64,000 nucleotides of DNA from Diaporthe sp. PMI_573 (taxonomy: Eukaryota; Ascomycota; Sordariomycetes; Diaporthales; Diaporthaceae). The stretch covers positions 992,001 through 1,056,000 of the forward strand of contig JAJTUP010000015.1 in assembly GCA_021399435.1 (NCBI GenBank), in the 5' to 3' direction. Below are positions 46,420-56,980 of this stretch, in pieces. Position 1 is the first letter of the stretch. Each line of letters opens with the position of its first letter. Made by a program: the position numbers and the translations under genes. Under the pieces are notes generated by a model. It did not search any database. It was not told the DNA's origin and saw only the letters and a list, made by a program, of their open reading frames with translations.

Positions 46420-48303
46420 CTATGCAATGTTCCCCATCCGCTGCTCAACATCCAATAGACCCCCAAACATAGCCGCTTCCATCAAATAGTTGACTTGCCA
46501 GGCGTGATGGTGTGCATGCGCAATTAGCCACTGCTCCTCTAGCACAAGACCATCGTGATAGACCTGAGCTAGTGCTGTGGCCAAGGATTGAACAATGCCT
46601 TCCTCCCTGTCCGCGTCCACGATGCCACCCTTGGCGTAATTCAAGGGCCATCCAGCGAGGCACATCCAGAGTTTTCGAAGTAGTTCCTTGTTGCGTGTTC
46701 CTGCCGTTTCCAACAACCTTTCAACGCCGTCACACACCTCGGCACCATTACAAGCGACTTTCAGGCAACGGCTGTATCCTGTTGTATGGTGATCCATATC
46801 AAATACCTCGTCAAAGTCGGCTTCCCGCTGTTCTCGTTTCACGTCTTCCCTGCGGCTTTTGCTCCACCCCAGGGCCGCCTTTCGCAAGAAGGAACTTCGG
46901 TCATTTAATATGTGCCACACGTAGAGCATTCCATTCATCCCTCCGCCTGGCTCAGACCAACGCTCGGTCAGACACCGCGCACCCGCGGAAGCATATGCGT
47001 CATAAACCCTCCTCAGCGCGTCTTCAGTCACCACCCCTGAGTTCGTGATGTCAGCTGCGTTCAGACATGCATTGACAATTTCACTATTGCCCATGTCCGA
47101 ATGAATGTTTATGATGTCGGTGGCGGCACTGCTGAAGACCATGTCGTCGTAGATGGCGGCCGGGTCGAAGCATCTTCCCATTGCCTCGGCCGCTATTCCT
47201 GCCCGGTTCGCCTCGCAGAAGTAGATTACATGAGCTGTCTCACGGTCCATCTTCGCCGTTCTGTCGGTCAAGCGTGGAACATGTCGGACCTCCAACTGAG
47301 CCTTGCCATGGACGTACGCCAGGCCTGACTCGACAGCTCTGCGTCGCTCGACGCCAAGTGGGACTTTCTGAGATTTTGGGAATGCAGCGAATATTGAAGC
47401 TGGCCTGTCCATTTCTGGCGATGACTTTGCAGATGTAGGCTCATAAAAGGAATCTGTATCGACACAGTAATTGCTGTACAGGACACGGGCATCGTAGGCA
47501 CCTATGAGCATCTAGTACGTGTTAGTCACCAGTTGACTTATTACGGATCCTAAAGTGATGCATTCCGGGATATTCCAAACATGAAAGACGAGGATCCATG
47601 AAAGGAGAAGAAAGGTACGAACGTTCATCAGGCCCGCTCCAAAAAGCACATCTGTGGTCAGAAGCGGAGCAGGCCAGTCCTCCGCACCAAGAAGCTGGAT
47701 GACCTCGTTTGAAGCACGCCGCCGACCGCGGTGACTGTCTGATGAGATGCGCCCAAGAACATGGTGTTCCCTTCTCCAAGCCGCAAGGTCATCAGAAAAA
47801 CAAAGACCGACGATGTTGAGACTCTCGAGTCGCTGTTGGTACGAGATGTCGGAGTCTGGGCAACCTTGTTTGGATTCTGCATCACACTTGTCATCGTCCA
47901 ACAGCCTATATGCTGTGGAGACCGCTCTCAGGCCCTTGCTGATGTTCCGTTCAATATCACCCTGGGAACCGTGGCCTATGAGTATGCGTGCTTCTTCGTA
48001 TCCACAGTGCTTCGCATGCTGCTTGAATCTTCTCTCTTGGTTCCATTCTTCTCCCCAGAAATACGGAGGTGTCCGCTTTTCATTGGGCATGAATTCTGCC
48101 ATGGCCTCGGAAATGCCAGTGGCTGGCTGGATGCTGTGCCTTTTGCGGACACGGCCCAGGTTGGCATTGAAACAAGTCGAGATTGAGTTCCCCATCGTGC
48201 TCAAAGGCAAGTTCTGAGAGACCGCAATCGGGCAGAACTGTGGCTGTGGCTCACAGAAAGCCGAGAACCACAGCATTTCAGAGATCATGTCGTACTTATG
48301 CAT
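46420..48303 (-). CDS. Unknown two-exon protein, possibly isoprenoid-synthase-like
   Basis: I do not recognise this gene with certainty. Two exons, 48303-47623 and 47511-46420, join in phase to 590 residues across an intron homologous to one in the rhodopsin-like gene. The helical C-terminal half contains CEANRAGIAAEAMGRCFDP, then TDIINIHSDMGNSE. That motif recalls the metal-binding NSE triad (NDxxSxxxE) of class I terpene synthases in spacing only; a DDxxD motif is not obvious. It ends with a His-rich stretch (AHAHHHAW). Coding-like sequence continues upstream to about 48620, so one or two 5' exons may be missing. The chosen ATG (MHKYDMISEMLWFSA) is the first in frame. Confidence 0.5.
47512..47622 (-). 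mobile_element. Introner-like intron, copy B
   Basis: A 111-bp intron of the unknown gene at 46.4-48.3 kb. It aligns over nearly its full length with the 103-bp intron at 38223-38325, at roughly 80% identity by eye, with an 8-base insertion (TCAACTGG) before the branch site. It begins GTTCGT and ends GTGACTAACACGTACTAG. Confidence 0.75.
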
Positions 48304-49403
48304 CGGCCAGCTACGTGACTCCGAGGAACCATGGGGGCCTGCATTGCGGTGGTACCAAGTTATGCATGTCTCGATAGCGCCATGCAATTCATTTTCTACG
48401 TTTTCGTGTCACACTGGCGGTGAAGAGCCGGTAACGCAATCCGATTCGCAGGTAACCTCCGTGGAAGCACAATAATTCAGCAGAATCAGTTTCGACATGA
48501 TCTGCCCAACCAGATGCCGGAGTGTTGGATCCAATGAGCATCCCAAATCGTGCAACCTTGTTTCGATATTCAGCTTCCTGCACGTGGCCGTTTGCACGAA
48601 CTCAGCGTTGCCAATCATGGCCAAGAGGTATATACTCCGTGTTTACAACCATGAGGTCGAGATTGGGCCAAATGACTCCTCGCTATGCACGGAAACCTCG
48701 CTTCGCGGAGAGAAAACCTTATTGCCGTTTCGACCCTGGTCTTGGTGTGGTGGGATGACCACTCAATCCCGACGTTCGTATTAACAACCCTGCAATCTAC
48801 ATGATATAACAGAGTCAAAGTATAGATGAATGGGACTGGAAACCCCTGGAGATACTGCGCGTTCAATACCAACCTTCTCAGACTCACACTAATCAAAACT
48901 TGCAAATCGAGTGAACAGTTCACTTTCTATGTGTCTGCGGTTCATTGCCGTATACCAGTAGACCATCATGCGATTCAGGAGGACTGGCTATGGGGACTTT
49001 GTTTTACTCGTGATCCGTACGAATTCGGTCACGAAATGAGACAGCCTAAAAATGCACCGTCTTGAAAGAAAAAGGAACGACCAATATTGCGGCTTAGAAT
49101 TTCTCGAAATCTGAAGCTCAGTCAAATTAATGGCCCCAATCTCTTCTTTTCACAAATAGATCCGCGAATAATTAGTGCACAATTTTGTGTATACGCACCG
49201 AAGGGGTACATTGCCTTATTTATCCAGCTGTGCCAGTGGCTGTGATTGTGGCCGTAATCAAGGCACATTCCTTTGCCGTTCTGGTTATGTTGGTACGGCC
49301 CTGATGCCGTAGGTCAGAGGGTCTTTGCACGTGCAAATAGGCGAGCAAAAGCCGTACTTTTCTGGATACGGGTTCGATTCTTGCTACGGAAGGAAGAAAG
49401 AAG
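48304..49403. other. Possible 5' exons, then intergenic
   Basis: About 1.1 kb. The part 48304-48620 holds reverse-strand frames (one reading MIGNAEFVQTATCRKLNIET) that look like 5' exons of the 46.4-48.3 kb gene, but no splice combination kept phase. The rest shows no gene. Confidence 0.4.
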
Positions 49404-50550
49404 CTATCGCCAAGAGGGCCGAAGGGCCCTACTTATATAGTGCCCATATGGCTGACTAATACCCATTCCGCAGGTTACATCATTACTGTATTGCGCCTTT
49501 CGTGCTTCCTCTTCAAACCTCTTCTGCCACTTTGCCCACTGTGAAGGAGTCCAACCCCGCTCCTCCGGATCCTCTTGTCCTTCGGAATCCGGGACAAGAC
49601 GATCATGCATATACTGTGCTGCCAATTGTATCCAGACGGCCGCAACTCTGAACAAGGCTTCGGCCTTGTAGACCTTTGTAGGAAGAGGATAACGCTGGTC
49701 GTCTTCAGCCTCAATTTTCTTCTCCAGTGCGTCTTTAAGTGCCCAGCTGCCCTTTACGCCAAAATTACGAACTTCTTATGCGGTTAAGCGCGCCACAAAC
49801 GCGTTCACATTCACCCAAGCGCTGACCTCGGGTGGTTCCCACTCAGCACCACACCCGAGGAAATCATTCCAGGACTCCGTGCTCGAACATGACCAGGTCC
49901 TCCAAAGCTCCCCATAAAAGTAAGGCCAATGACGCTTCAAAGCTATGGTCATGTTTTGCTGGTCGTTGTGGGTTCGGACGTGCCTTGATCGTGGCTAGGA
50001 GGTCGACGAGCTTTTGTTGCGCGCCACTGTCTCTACAGGAGATTTTCATGGAGGCGTGAAGAATGGTGAAGTAAAGATCCCAAAGTTTGCCCTCCAAAGG
50101 ACGGTGAGTCATCTGGACCAGTCACGCGGGCTTTGAACTCTTCGATATTCTCCTCAAGACCCCACTTTTCCAATGCCTTCTCCGGTGTGACGAATTTGCG
50201 TTGATAACGAGCGGATTTCTCCTCGGAAACAAACAAACGGCCTCCTTTCGCAGTGGTGTACGCCCATTCTTTGGGTTCGGCTATTTGGCGGACAGATTCC
50301 TGTAGACTGGTTGTGCCATCCATGTATGCATCGACGATTCCCACTGCTCGACCCCGCCCATAAAATAACAGCGGATTTTGGCTATCGCGTCTATTTGCGC
50401 TGGCTTGTCGTCAGGGTTGTCCTCCATAGCCTTCTCAACGGCAATTCTCTTCTTCACGCAAAGGAAGTGCTCTGTGGGAGGCAAGCTTGCGTGGCCTGGC
50501 ATCGCAGATAATGTGTCTGCGAGTGCCGAGAGACAGTCGAAAGAGTCCAT
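49404..50550 (-). pseudogene. DUF3632-family pseudogene
   Basis: A recognisable DUF3632 gene broken in at least four places. The pieces in order: MDSFDCLSALADTLSAMPGH to GGVE, then GIVDAYMDGTTSLQESVRQI to FKARVT, then LEGKLWDLYFTILHASMKIS to GALEDLVMF, then ESWNDFLGCGAEWEPPEVSA and VNVNAFVARLTA, then EVRNFGVKGSWALKDALEKK to the stop. Frame changes fall near 50340, 50110 and 49880, and an in-frame TAA follows VARLTA near 49788. None can be bridged by an intron of acceptable length. DUF3632 proteins are fungal, of unknown function, and expanded in many Sordariomycetes. The coding pattern is still clear, so the decay is recent. Confidence 0.75.
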
Positions 50551-51629
50551 ATTGTATTTCCCAAAGCAGTCGAAAATCAAGCACTGCACTTGGAGCTGAG
50601 ACGTGACTCGTGTTGGAGTTTGCAGTTGATGCGAATTTGAGGTGTATTCGACAGGCTACTTTCATTCCAAGGATCTCCAGAAAGCGGAACGCATATTTGT
50701 TTTTGTTTCCACTTTTTGACAGTGAGGCCAAAGAGAGGCAGTGTCGAAGGAGTCGCCCGGGGCATATCCAATGTACACAGTAGATTAGGGTGAGGCCAAG
50801 CTGCCTCCCTCCCCCCCCCCCAAGTTCTTTGACCAATCACCTGCTATCCCCACGAGAGATCGTCACTGACGTTGAAGGGAGGCGCATCAAGCGGCCCTTA
50901 TTGTGCTTGCATGTGTAGTCAAAACCGGCCAGGGACCCCGAGTGCGGAAGCCTATGCGATGTGTTTACTCTGATGAATGGATCTGATAATGATGCGCCTA
51001 GGACAGCGTAGGCATGTGTGCCACTTTGCATTTCCATACTGCTCGCAGTGAAAGAGCCCCCTCGAAAGCACAGGATAAAGCATAATAAGTGAAACTTGAT
51101 AATGAGATGGGCCCACTAAATGGTATTGAGGTCATTTGATCTCGCCAGATCCTCATCACGTCTCAGTTGAGTTCTCGACTTTCTGCAGGCAAAATGTGCC
51201 ACGATGAAATAGAGCATATACCAGCGTCGGAGATGTTAGGTTATCGAAGTTCAACGCCAACCATTGTGTCTATGGACGAACAACACCACGGGCATCATCA
51301 ACAAATAGGAGTAGCTGTCAAATACTCGGATTCCATCAATGGTTAGCGGCATGGGGTCTCCGGCACTAGGGTAATATCTGGCACCAATGGACTGCCAAGA
51401 AGAGCTGAAATATTTTCCTGCATATTGAGGTCTCTAGCGCAGAGGTCCGCCGCGGAAAATGGACAGCTCAGAACTCGTACCTCAGTCCTCCGATTGAAGA
51501 AGTTTTCCCGCATCACTCTGGGTTGTGGTCTCTTGTTTTGTTTTGATGCTCCATTTGGTCAACACGACCGTCATTGTTCACTGAGACCTGGAAAACGGAG
51601 ACTGAAACGTGTACATCCCATCGACAAAT
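50551..51629. promoter_or_regulatory. Intergenic upstream of HET gene
   Basis: About 1.1 kb without a gene. It includes a C-rich run of 13 C at 50809-50821 and the presumed promoter of the HET gene. Confidence 0.4.
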
Positions 51630-53672
51630 ATGGAACATCAGCCACCATACATAACATTGGACCCTTCGAGCCGGCAGATTAGGCTGCTGCACGTGGACTG
51701 TTCAGAATTCGACGATGACTTCGCACCAATCAGCTGCAGAATGGCGATAGCCTCCCTAGATGACGCTTCACTCAAATACATCGCGCTGTCGTACGTATGG
51801 GGACTCGACATGAGCCAGATCCCACTACTTGTCAATGGCACCGAGTTCAAGGCCACAGCGAACTTATTCGACTTCCTGGCTCGATACCGTAAAATAAGTT
51901 ACGCCGTTCCGAAGTGGGAGCTTGCAAACTTTCCTCTTTGGATCGACGCAGTTTGTATCAACCAGGAAGACATTCCCGAAAGGAACAGCCAAGTCCAGAT
52001 GATGGGCTCAATATACCGATCCGCAACAAGAACGATCTCATGGCTTGGGCCTGATGATGATGACAGCGACACCGCTATGAGGATTTTGAAGGATGTTTTC
52101 CCCAAGATGATGGATTCCATACAAAAGAGAGATTTACTTGCGTGGCTGGATCCTCAGCAGACAAACCTCTGGCAGGAGAGTGAACTACGTGCCGGTACAT
52201 CGAACGTTACCCACAACAACTTTTGGCATAGCTGTCAAAGGATTCTCCAGAGAGCTTACTTCACTCGCTCCTGGATCACGCAGGAGCTTGTCTTATCACG
52301 TAACGTCGTGGTGCTCTGCGGCCAGCAGACCCTTCCTCTCATCGCTTTCTCGATCGTGTGGTTATGGCTCCATCACATCGAAGGCCTGCCGTGCCCACCG
52401 CACGTGGATGCTCGCCTATGGTCCTACTTGTCGACGCGAGAGGGGCGCAGAGTAATTAGCTGGGGAGTACTCAACAAGCTTCCCAATCTATCCAACCTCA
52501 TGAGGGACTCAAAGGATGCACCGGAGCAAAGTCTCGCGCTCATCTGGCATGAGCTTGTGCTCCATGCGCGTATTCAGCAAGCCACGGATCCCCGGGATAA
52601 ACTTTACAGCATGCTGGGAATTCTCGATCGAAAATTCAAACCAGATTATGCTGCTTCGATTGAGGATGTATTCTGCGACTTTGCCAAAGAGCACATATAT
52701 GCAGAGAAGCGACTATCTGTCCTGCGTGAGGCCGGTCATGGCGTATTCTCTGACACCCCTGAGCACCCCCGACATGAATTGTTCGTGCCTTCGTGGGTTC
52801 CGAACTGGGATGCACTTTCCAAAGAGTTCACCTGGGGTCTAATGTACCATGGCGGATTGCGGCTGTGCGCAGACGGCAACCCCCCTCCGAGACTGCAGCA
52901 AGATGGTGGTTTAGAAACAACGGCGTCGTTGCGGAAATTGGATGGATATCATTTCAAGATTGTTGGGAGAACCTTGGTCGCTCCAGGGCTCATATGCGGC
53001 AGCATTTCAGCGGTCCGTCGCCTGGTGGGTGGCGATCCCATTTATAGCTCTTGGCCTCCCTTCTGCGAGGAGTACGTCTCGAGCCGGGGCGAGCACAGTC
53101 GCTATATCACGGGAATCCCTGTGCTTCAGGCACTGGCAAGAATGCTCTTCCTCGACTTGGACCCAATCTCTACAAAGAAGGTCGATCACTCGACGCCAGC
53201 GGAAGACATGCTCAGACTTTGTATCCTTGGGATCTTAACTTTAGGATCACAAGATTCACCCCTTGCTGCGAGGTTCGGCATAGCATCTCATCCGATCCTA
53301 GCCGAGAAATTCCTCGGTTCTCAAGAGCTAGCAGCTCATCTTCTTCACTCGGGAGAACTGCCCGAAAATCTTGTCAACACCTCAGACCTGAGCGTCCATG
53401 TCCAGAAGCTCACGTCAAACTGGCTCTCCCTGGTAATGAATTATGTAGCATTTTGGACACCTGACGGATATCTAGGCTGGGGGCCTCCAGGGATGATCGA
53501 GGCCGACCACATTTGTGTCATAATTGGTTGCGACGTACCCGTGGTGCTTAGACGTGTTGATGATCATTACATCCACATTGGACCATGTTGGGTGTTGGGG
53601 CTGATGAATGGGGAAGCACTTGAAAAGGCATCAAGTGGTTCCGCAAACTTTGTGAACTTCGATATAGTATGA
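51630..53672 (+). CDS. HET-domain heterokaryon incompatibility protein
   Basis: A single-exon protein of 680 residues with a canonical HET domain at about residues 45-190: LKYIALSYVWG, then FPLWIDAVCINQEDIPERN and VQMMGSIYRSATRTISWLG. HET domains trigger cell death when incompatible hyphae fuse and share a TIR-like fold (family knowledge). The C-terminal half has no repeats or STAND ATPase, as in the simpler HET proteins. The ATG at 51630 is the first in frame and the HET domain begins shortly after. HET genes turn over rapidly, consistent with the accessory character of this block. Confidence 0.93.
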   Translation: MEHQPPYITLDPSSRQIRLLHVDCSEFDDDFAPISCRMAIASLDDASLKYIALSYVWGLDMSQIPLLVNGTEFKATANLFDFLARYRKISYAVPKWELANFPLWIDAVCINQEDIPERNSQVQMMGSIYRSATRTISWLGPDDDDSDTAMRILKDVFPKMMDSIQKRDLLAWLDPQQTNLWQESELRAGTSNVTHNNFWHSCQRILQRAYFTRSWITQELVLSRNVVVLCGQQTLPLIAFSIVWLWLHHIEGLPCPPHVDARLWSYLSTREGRRVISWGVLNKLPNLSNLMRDSKDAPEQSLALIWHELVLHARIQQATDPRDKLYSMLGILDRKFKPDYAASIEDVFCDFAKEHIYAEKRLSVLREAGHGVFSDTPEHPRHELFVPSWVPNWDALSKEFTWGLMYHGGLRLCADGNPPPRLQQDGGLETTASLRKLDGYHFKIVGRTLVAPGLICGSISAVRRLVGGDPIYSSWPPFCEEYVSSRGEHSRYITGIPVLQALARMLFLDLDPISTKKVDHSTPAEDMLRLCILGILTLGSQDSPLAARFGIASHPILAEKFLGSQELAAHLLHSGELPENLVNTSDLSVHVQKLTSNWLSLVMNYVAFWTPDGYLGWGPPGMIEADHICVIIGCDVPVVLRRVDDHYIHIGPCWVLGLMNGEALEKASSGSANFVNFDIV

Positions 53673-54314
53673 GATATAATATAGGTATAAGCCAAGAATT
53701 TAAAGAAGAGAACCTGAGCAATGTACTTAGCTGTAGAACATGTGGTTGAGTTCTTTAGTTTTAAGATACCTTTAGAAATCAGGTTCTGCGGAAGCGCCTT
53801 TGCTTGTGAATTTGAAGTAGATTTGTTGACACAGTTCTCGTGGGTATGTTCAATTATCTGAAGGGGAAAAGTATTGTAGCGGTGGATTGAGGAAAGGGTC
53901 AAGGCGAAAGCTAAGTACGGTGGGAACTTTGCACTAATGGCCGTATTATGGATAACGCCTTTAACCCCATTAATGACAATCACACGTAAGAACAAATCTG
54001 TGTTGAAATAGGCGGCAGAGAAAATTAGATAATGTTCCCCTTAGGGTCCATACATGAGACCATCAATGTCCTGAGGTTAGCGTAGTGCCATTATAGCTTG
54101 CGACCGGTGCATCAAGTATTGACAAAATAACACATTGGCAGAAATTCAGAAGGAAAAGTTAAACCCCCTTCTTTATAACCAGCAGTGTCGCCAAAAAAGA
54201 AAAGTCTTAACTAAAATCATCTGACCTCGAAGCCTTGAAATTGAAGCCATCGAGCAATCACATCAGCTCCTCAACCATCAGCACCCGTGGATACCGTCTA
54301 CGAAAGAATACAAT
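53673..54314. other. Intergenic
   Basis: About 640 bp, AT-rich near 53680-53780. No coding signal. It contains the promoter of the next gene. Confidence 0.5.
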
Positions 54315-55413
54315 ATGGCAAAAGACACCGCTGCAGTCCATTCCCAAGAGGACACCCGTTCCGAAAGGCTACACCAAGTGGTCATGAGCGATTTGATGTT
54401 GACATCCGACATCCCCACCGATGACACCGAATCTAATATCGACCGTATATTCTCGGAACTTTTCGAAAGTGCATCAAGAGGAACAGTAGAGCAGGCTGGT
54501 CTCCACGCTTTGGATGACGTGAGAGACAAGTGGATGTTCATACAGCGAGACGTGGATGAGCTTACCAGGATGGGTTTCTATATGCAGCTCATCGACCGCG
54601 TGTTGCACAGTGCGTCGATCTATGATCTTGGGACACACCTTCGTCGCGCCCTGGCGGTCAGAGCTGTGGTTTTCAATTTGAACCTCGGTTTTGACCCGGA
54701 TGGATCAACACCTGTAAATCTAAAGGTATGTACTGGAACCTCTTCTGTATGAGTACGAGACCGAGTACTGACTTTGTTATTTAATAGTATTTTGGCCTCA
54801 AACTGGTCAGCCTCCTCGACCAGCTTGACTCCAGCATGCAAGCAAGAGGCATCAGTCGGCCTCGTCTTCACAATGTACGACGAGGTCCATCAGGCCAAGT
54901 CACCGAATTTCAGATGATGGTATGGCCGACAACATGTCACGCTATGTAAATCTCTGCGCTTTTGAAAAAAATTTGACACGTGAAGACATTGGCGTCTTTG
55001 GATGGGAAGACATCATGACAACTGCTTTCGACCGCGCTCGGAATAACATGCCTTCAAGAATACCTCCGCGAGACATTGGTGGTGGACCGGACAGCTGGAA
55101 GGCATACTTGAGCGGAGCCGAAGCCTGGGTGGACCAATACATCATACAGAAAATTCAGCGGGGTCGGCATGTCTCACAAGAAGCATGGTGTATGTGGCAG
55201 GACATGTTCATGGAAGCCAGCAGTGCAATGCCCAGCCCTGATTTTGAAATCCCTCGACATTTGTTCATTAAAGCTTTGAGGGAGATACAGAGGGCATTGA
55301 AAGACGCTCGTGACGATACGGAGGCCCGGCATACTCGCCGATCCCACACGCAATGGACACCCAAGGGCCGCCCGCAAAGAATACCCGCAAATCTCTGGCC
55401 AGCTACCTTATGA
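54315..55413 (+). CDS. Unknown protein, two exons
   Basis: I do not recognise this gene. The simplest model uses exons 54315-54725 and 54856-55413, joined in phase by a 130-bp GTATGT..CAG intron, for 322 residues. The first exon is helical and charged (IDRIFSELFESASRGTVEQA), and the second is rich in Trp, Met and Arg (FGWEDIMTTAFDRARNNMPS). Another acceptor at 54787 is stronger at the base level (TTAATAG), but its frame ends shortly after and then needs a second, poor intron. No signal peptide or membrane segment. Function unknown. Confidence 0.45.
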
Positions 55414-56114
55414 AAGAGATGATTCTGAGCCCATGATGATCAAGGGAAACGTCTGACTATGGTGACAGTGAATAGGGGGTTAGTGAATGGGGTAATACGC
55501 TGTTTTGAAACTTATAGGGTGCCTTTTGGCCCTTCTGTAATTAGGTTCTGGCCCACACGCCCACTTCAAATACCAATATCACACAATTTGCCAGCCCCAA
55601 TAGGCCCTGTGACAGTTATGAAGACGTGATCAAGAAGTGGGAGATCAGAAGCCTGAAACTCATGAACGTTTTTGGCTCGATCTCTACAGGACTTCACTGA
55701 AGGGCTGGCCTGTATCTGAAGCAAAGGCCAGTCATGTATAAAGACAGGTGAAAGGAAAAGACAGGCATCAGCATGTAGTAAGTGAGAGACCAAACCAGGA
55801 AGCCGTATCAACAGCAAGATGCCTGCTAGTGGAACGTAAAAGCTCACTTGTCGCAGTCACAGCCAGCAGACACGAAATGACAATAAGAGTTGTCTGTGTT
55901 GTATGACAAAGGCCGGCGAGCATGTCACCAAATACAGCCATGCTGGGTGCCGACAGCATATAAACAGGGCAGTCTAAAGTTTCGTTGGCTTTTGTCCCAT
56001 CGAAAATCTCCGCTCAGCGAAAGAGACCATTGCGACTTCAGATCATCAACACCTGAGACTCAAAGGCGAGAGAACAAGAGACGGGAAGGAGAAGACAAGG
56101 AAAGCACAAAGATC
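55414..56114. promoter_or_regulatory. Intergenic with TATA-like site
   Basis: About 700 bp between two forward genes. A TATA-like CATATAAAC at 55957-55965 lies about 150 bp before the next ATG. No other feature. Confidence 0.4.
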
Positions 56115-56741
56115 ATGACTAGCCAAGTAGGTATCACTAACTCGGACACAATGTCTGACCGAGAGGAGCTCAGGCATCACCAGCGAGCCCTCTGGAACAT
56201 CATCTGCTGGAACTACCCAGCCGACATCTGCAAGACTCTCGAGAATACGGAGCACGTCCACAACGACGTGCTCCACTACCTTTACAGCATCCTGGAGGGA
56301 GCCAGAGCAAGAGCACCATCGCATTTCATCGCGAGGCTCGCAAGCCTCCCGGACACGACAGCAAAGGAGATGGTGAACGCCCTGGAGGCACTCAACATCC
56401 ACGTACCAGGGCTCGCAGAATCCGACCCAGACGAGGGCAAGCCATATTTCCACAGTACCGAGCGCGAGTGCTTCTGGCTTATCGTCCTGGAGCTGTTCAA
56501 GGCGGGCTGGCTGGGCCGCAACACCGACGGGTCCGCGCGGGAGGAGATAGCGGACTTTGATGCTCTGCATTACTTGTACAGGTTGGACGTCGAGGACAAG
56601 AGGTGTCGCCGGAATGAAGAGGTGGAGCTGAGGAACCCCGCGCATCGTTGGTATCACGAGACGTCCGACAAACAGGTTTTGTGGTGTGTGAAGCGCATGT
56701 GGCCCCTTGTCGAAGGCAAGCTTAAGAGCATGGAGGAATGA
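56115..56741 (+). CDS. Unknown small protein
   Basis: A single-exon protein of 208 residues, not recognised. It is acidic and helical, with Trp- and His-containing segments (RALWNIICWNYPADICKTLE and HNDVLHYLYSILEGARARAP) and a possible second helical half (DALHYLYRLDVEDKRCRRNE). The start at 56115 is preceded by an A-rich leader and a TATA-like site. No signal peptide or membrane helix. GC-rich third positions across the whole frame argue that it is a real gene. Confidence 0.55.
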   Translation: MTSQVGITNSDTMSDREELRHHQRALWNIICWNYPADICKTLENTEHVHNDVLHYLYSILEGARARAPSHFIARLASLPDTTAKEMVNALEALNIHVPGLAESDPDEGKPYFHSTERECFWLIVLELFKAGWLGRNTDGSAREEIADFDALHYLYRLDVEDKRCRRNEEVELRNPAHRWYHETSDKQVLWCVKRMWPLVEGKLKSMEE

Positions 56742-56980
56742 GGGCGCGGTGTAGAACCTGTGAACAGTGGAAGCAGTGAGTGTTCTGGCATTACGAGCGA
56801 AAAGTTTGCAGGCCTCCAAGCCCGCCTGATTACTATGAGCGATCATCTAGACCCAGTTAGCAAGTAAAAAGTCTTGGGTAGTCATTCAAGCTTCCAGTTC
56901 CCCAACTCCATAGCATGCAAATCGTCCATATCCCACACAATACATTTGTTCCGAGGTGTTTTCTAGCCCCCTGCCGCTTC

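Noticed and set aside
49350..49390. tRNA-like T-loop (GGGTTCGATTC)
   Set aside because: The T stem does not pair, and no acceptor, D or anticodon arm could be folded around it.
54788..54935. Apparent frameshifts in the gene at 54.3-55.4 kb
   Set aside because: A single GT-AG intron at 54726-54855 joins both ends in phase, so no lesion is required.
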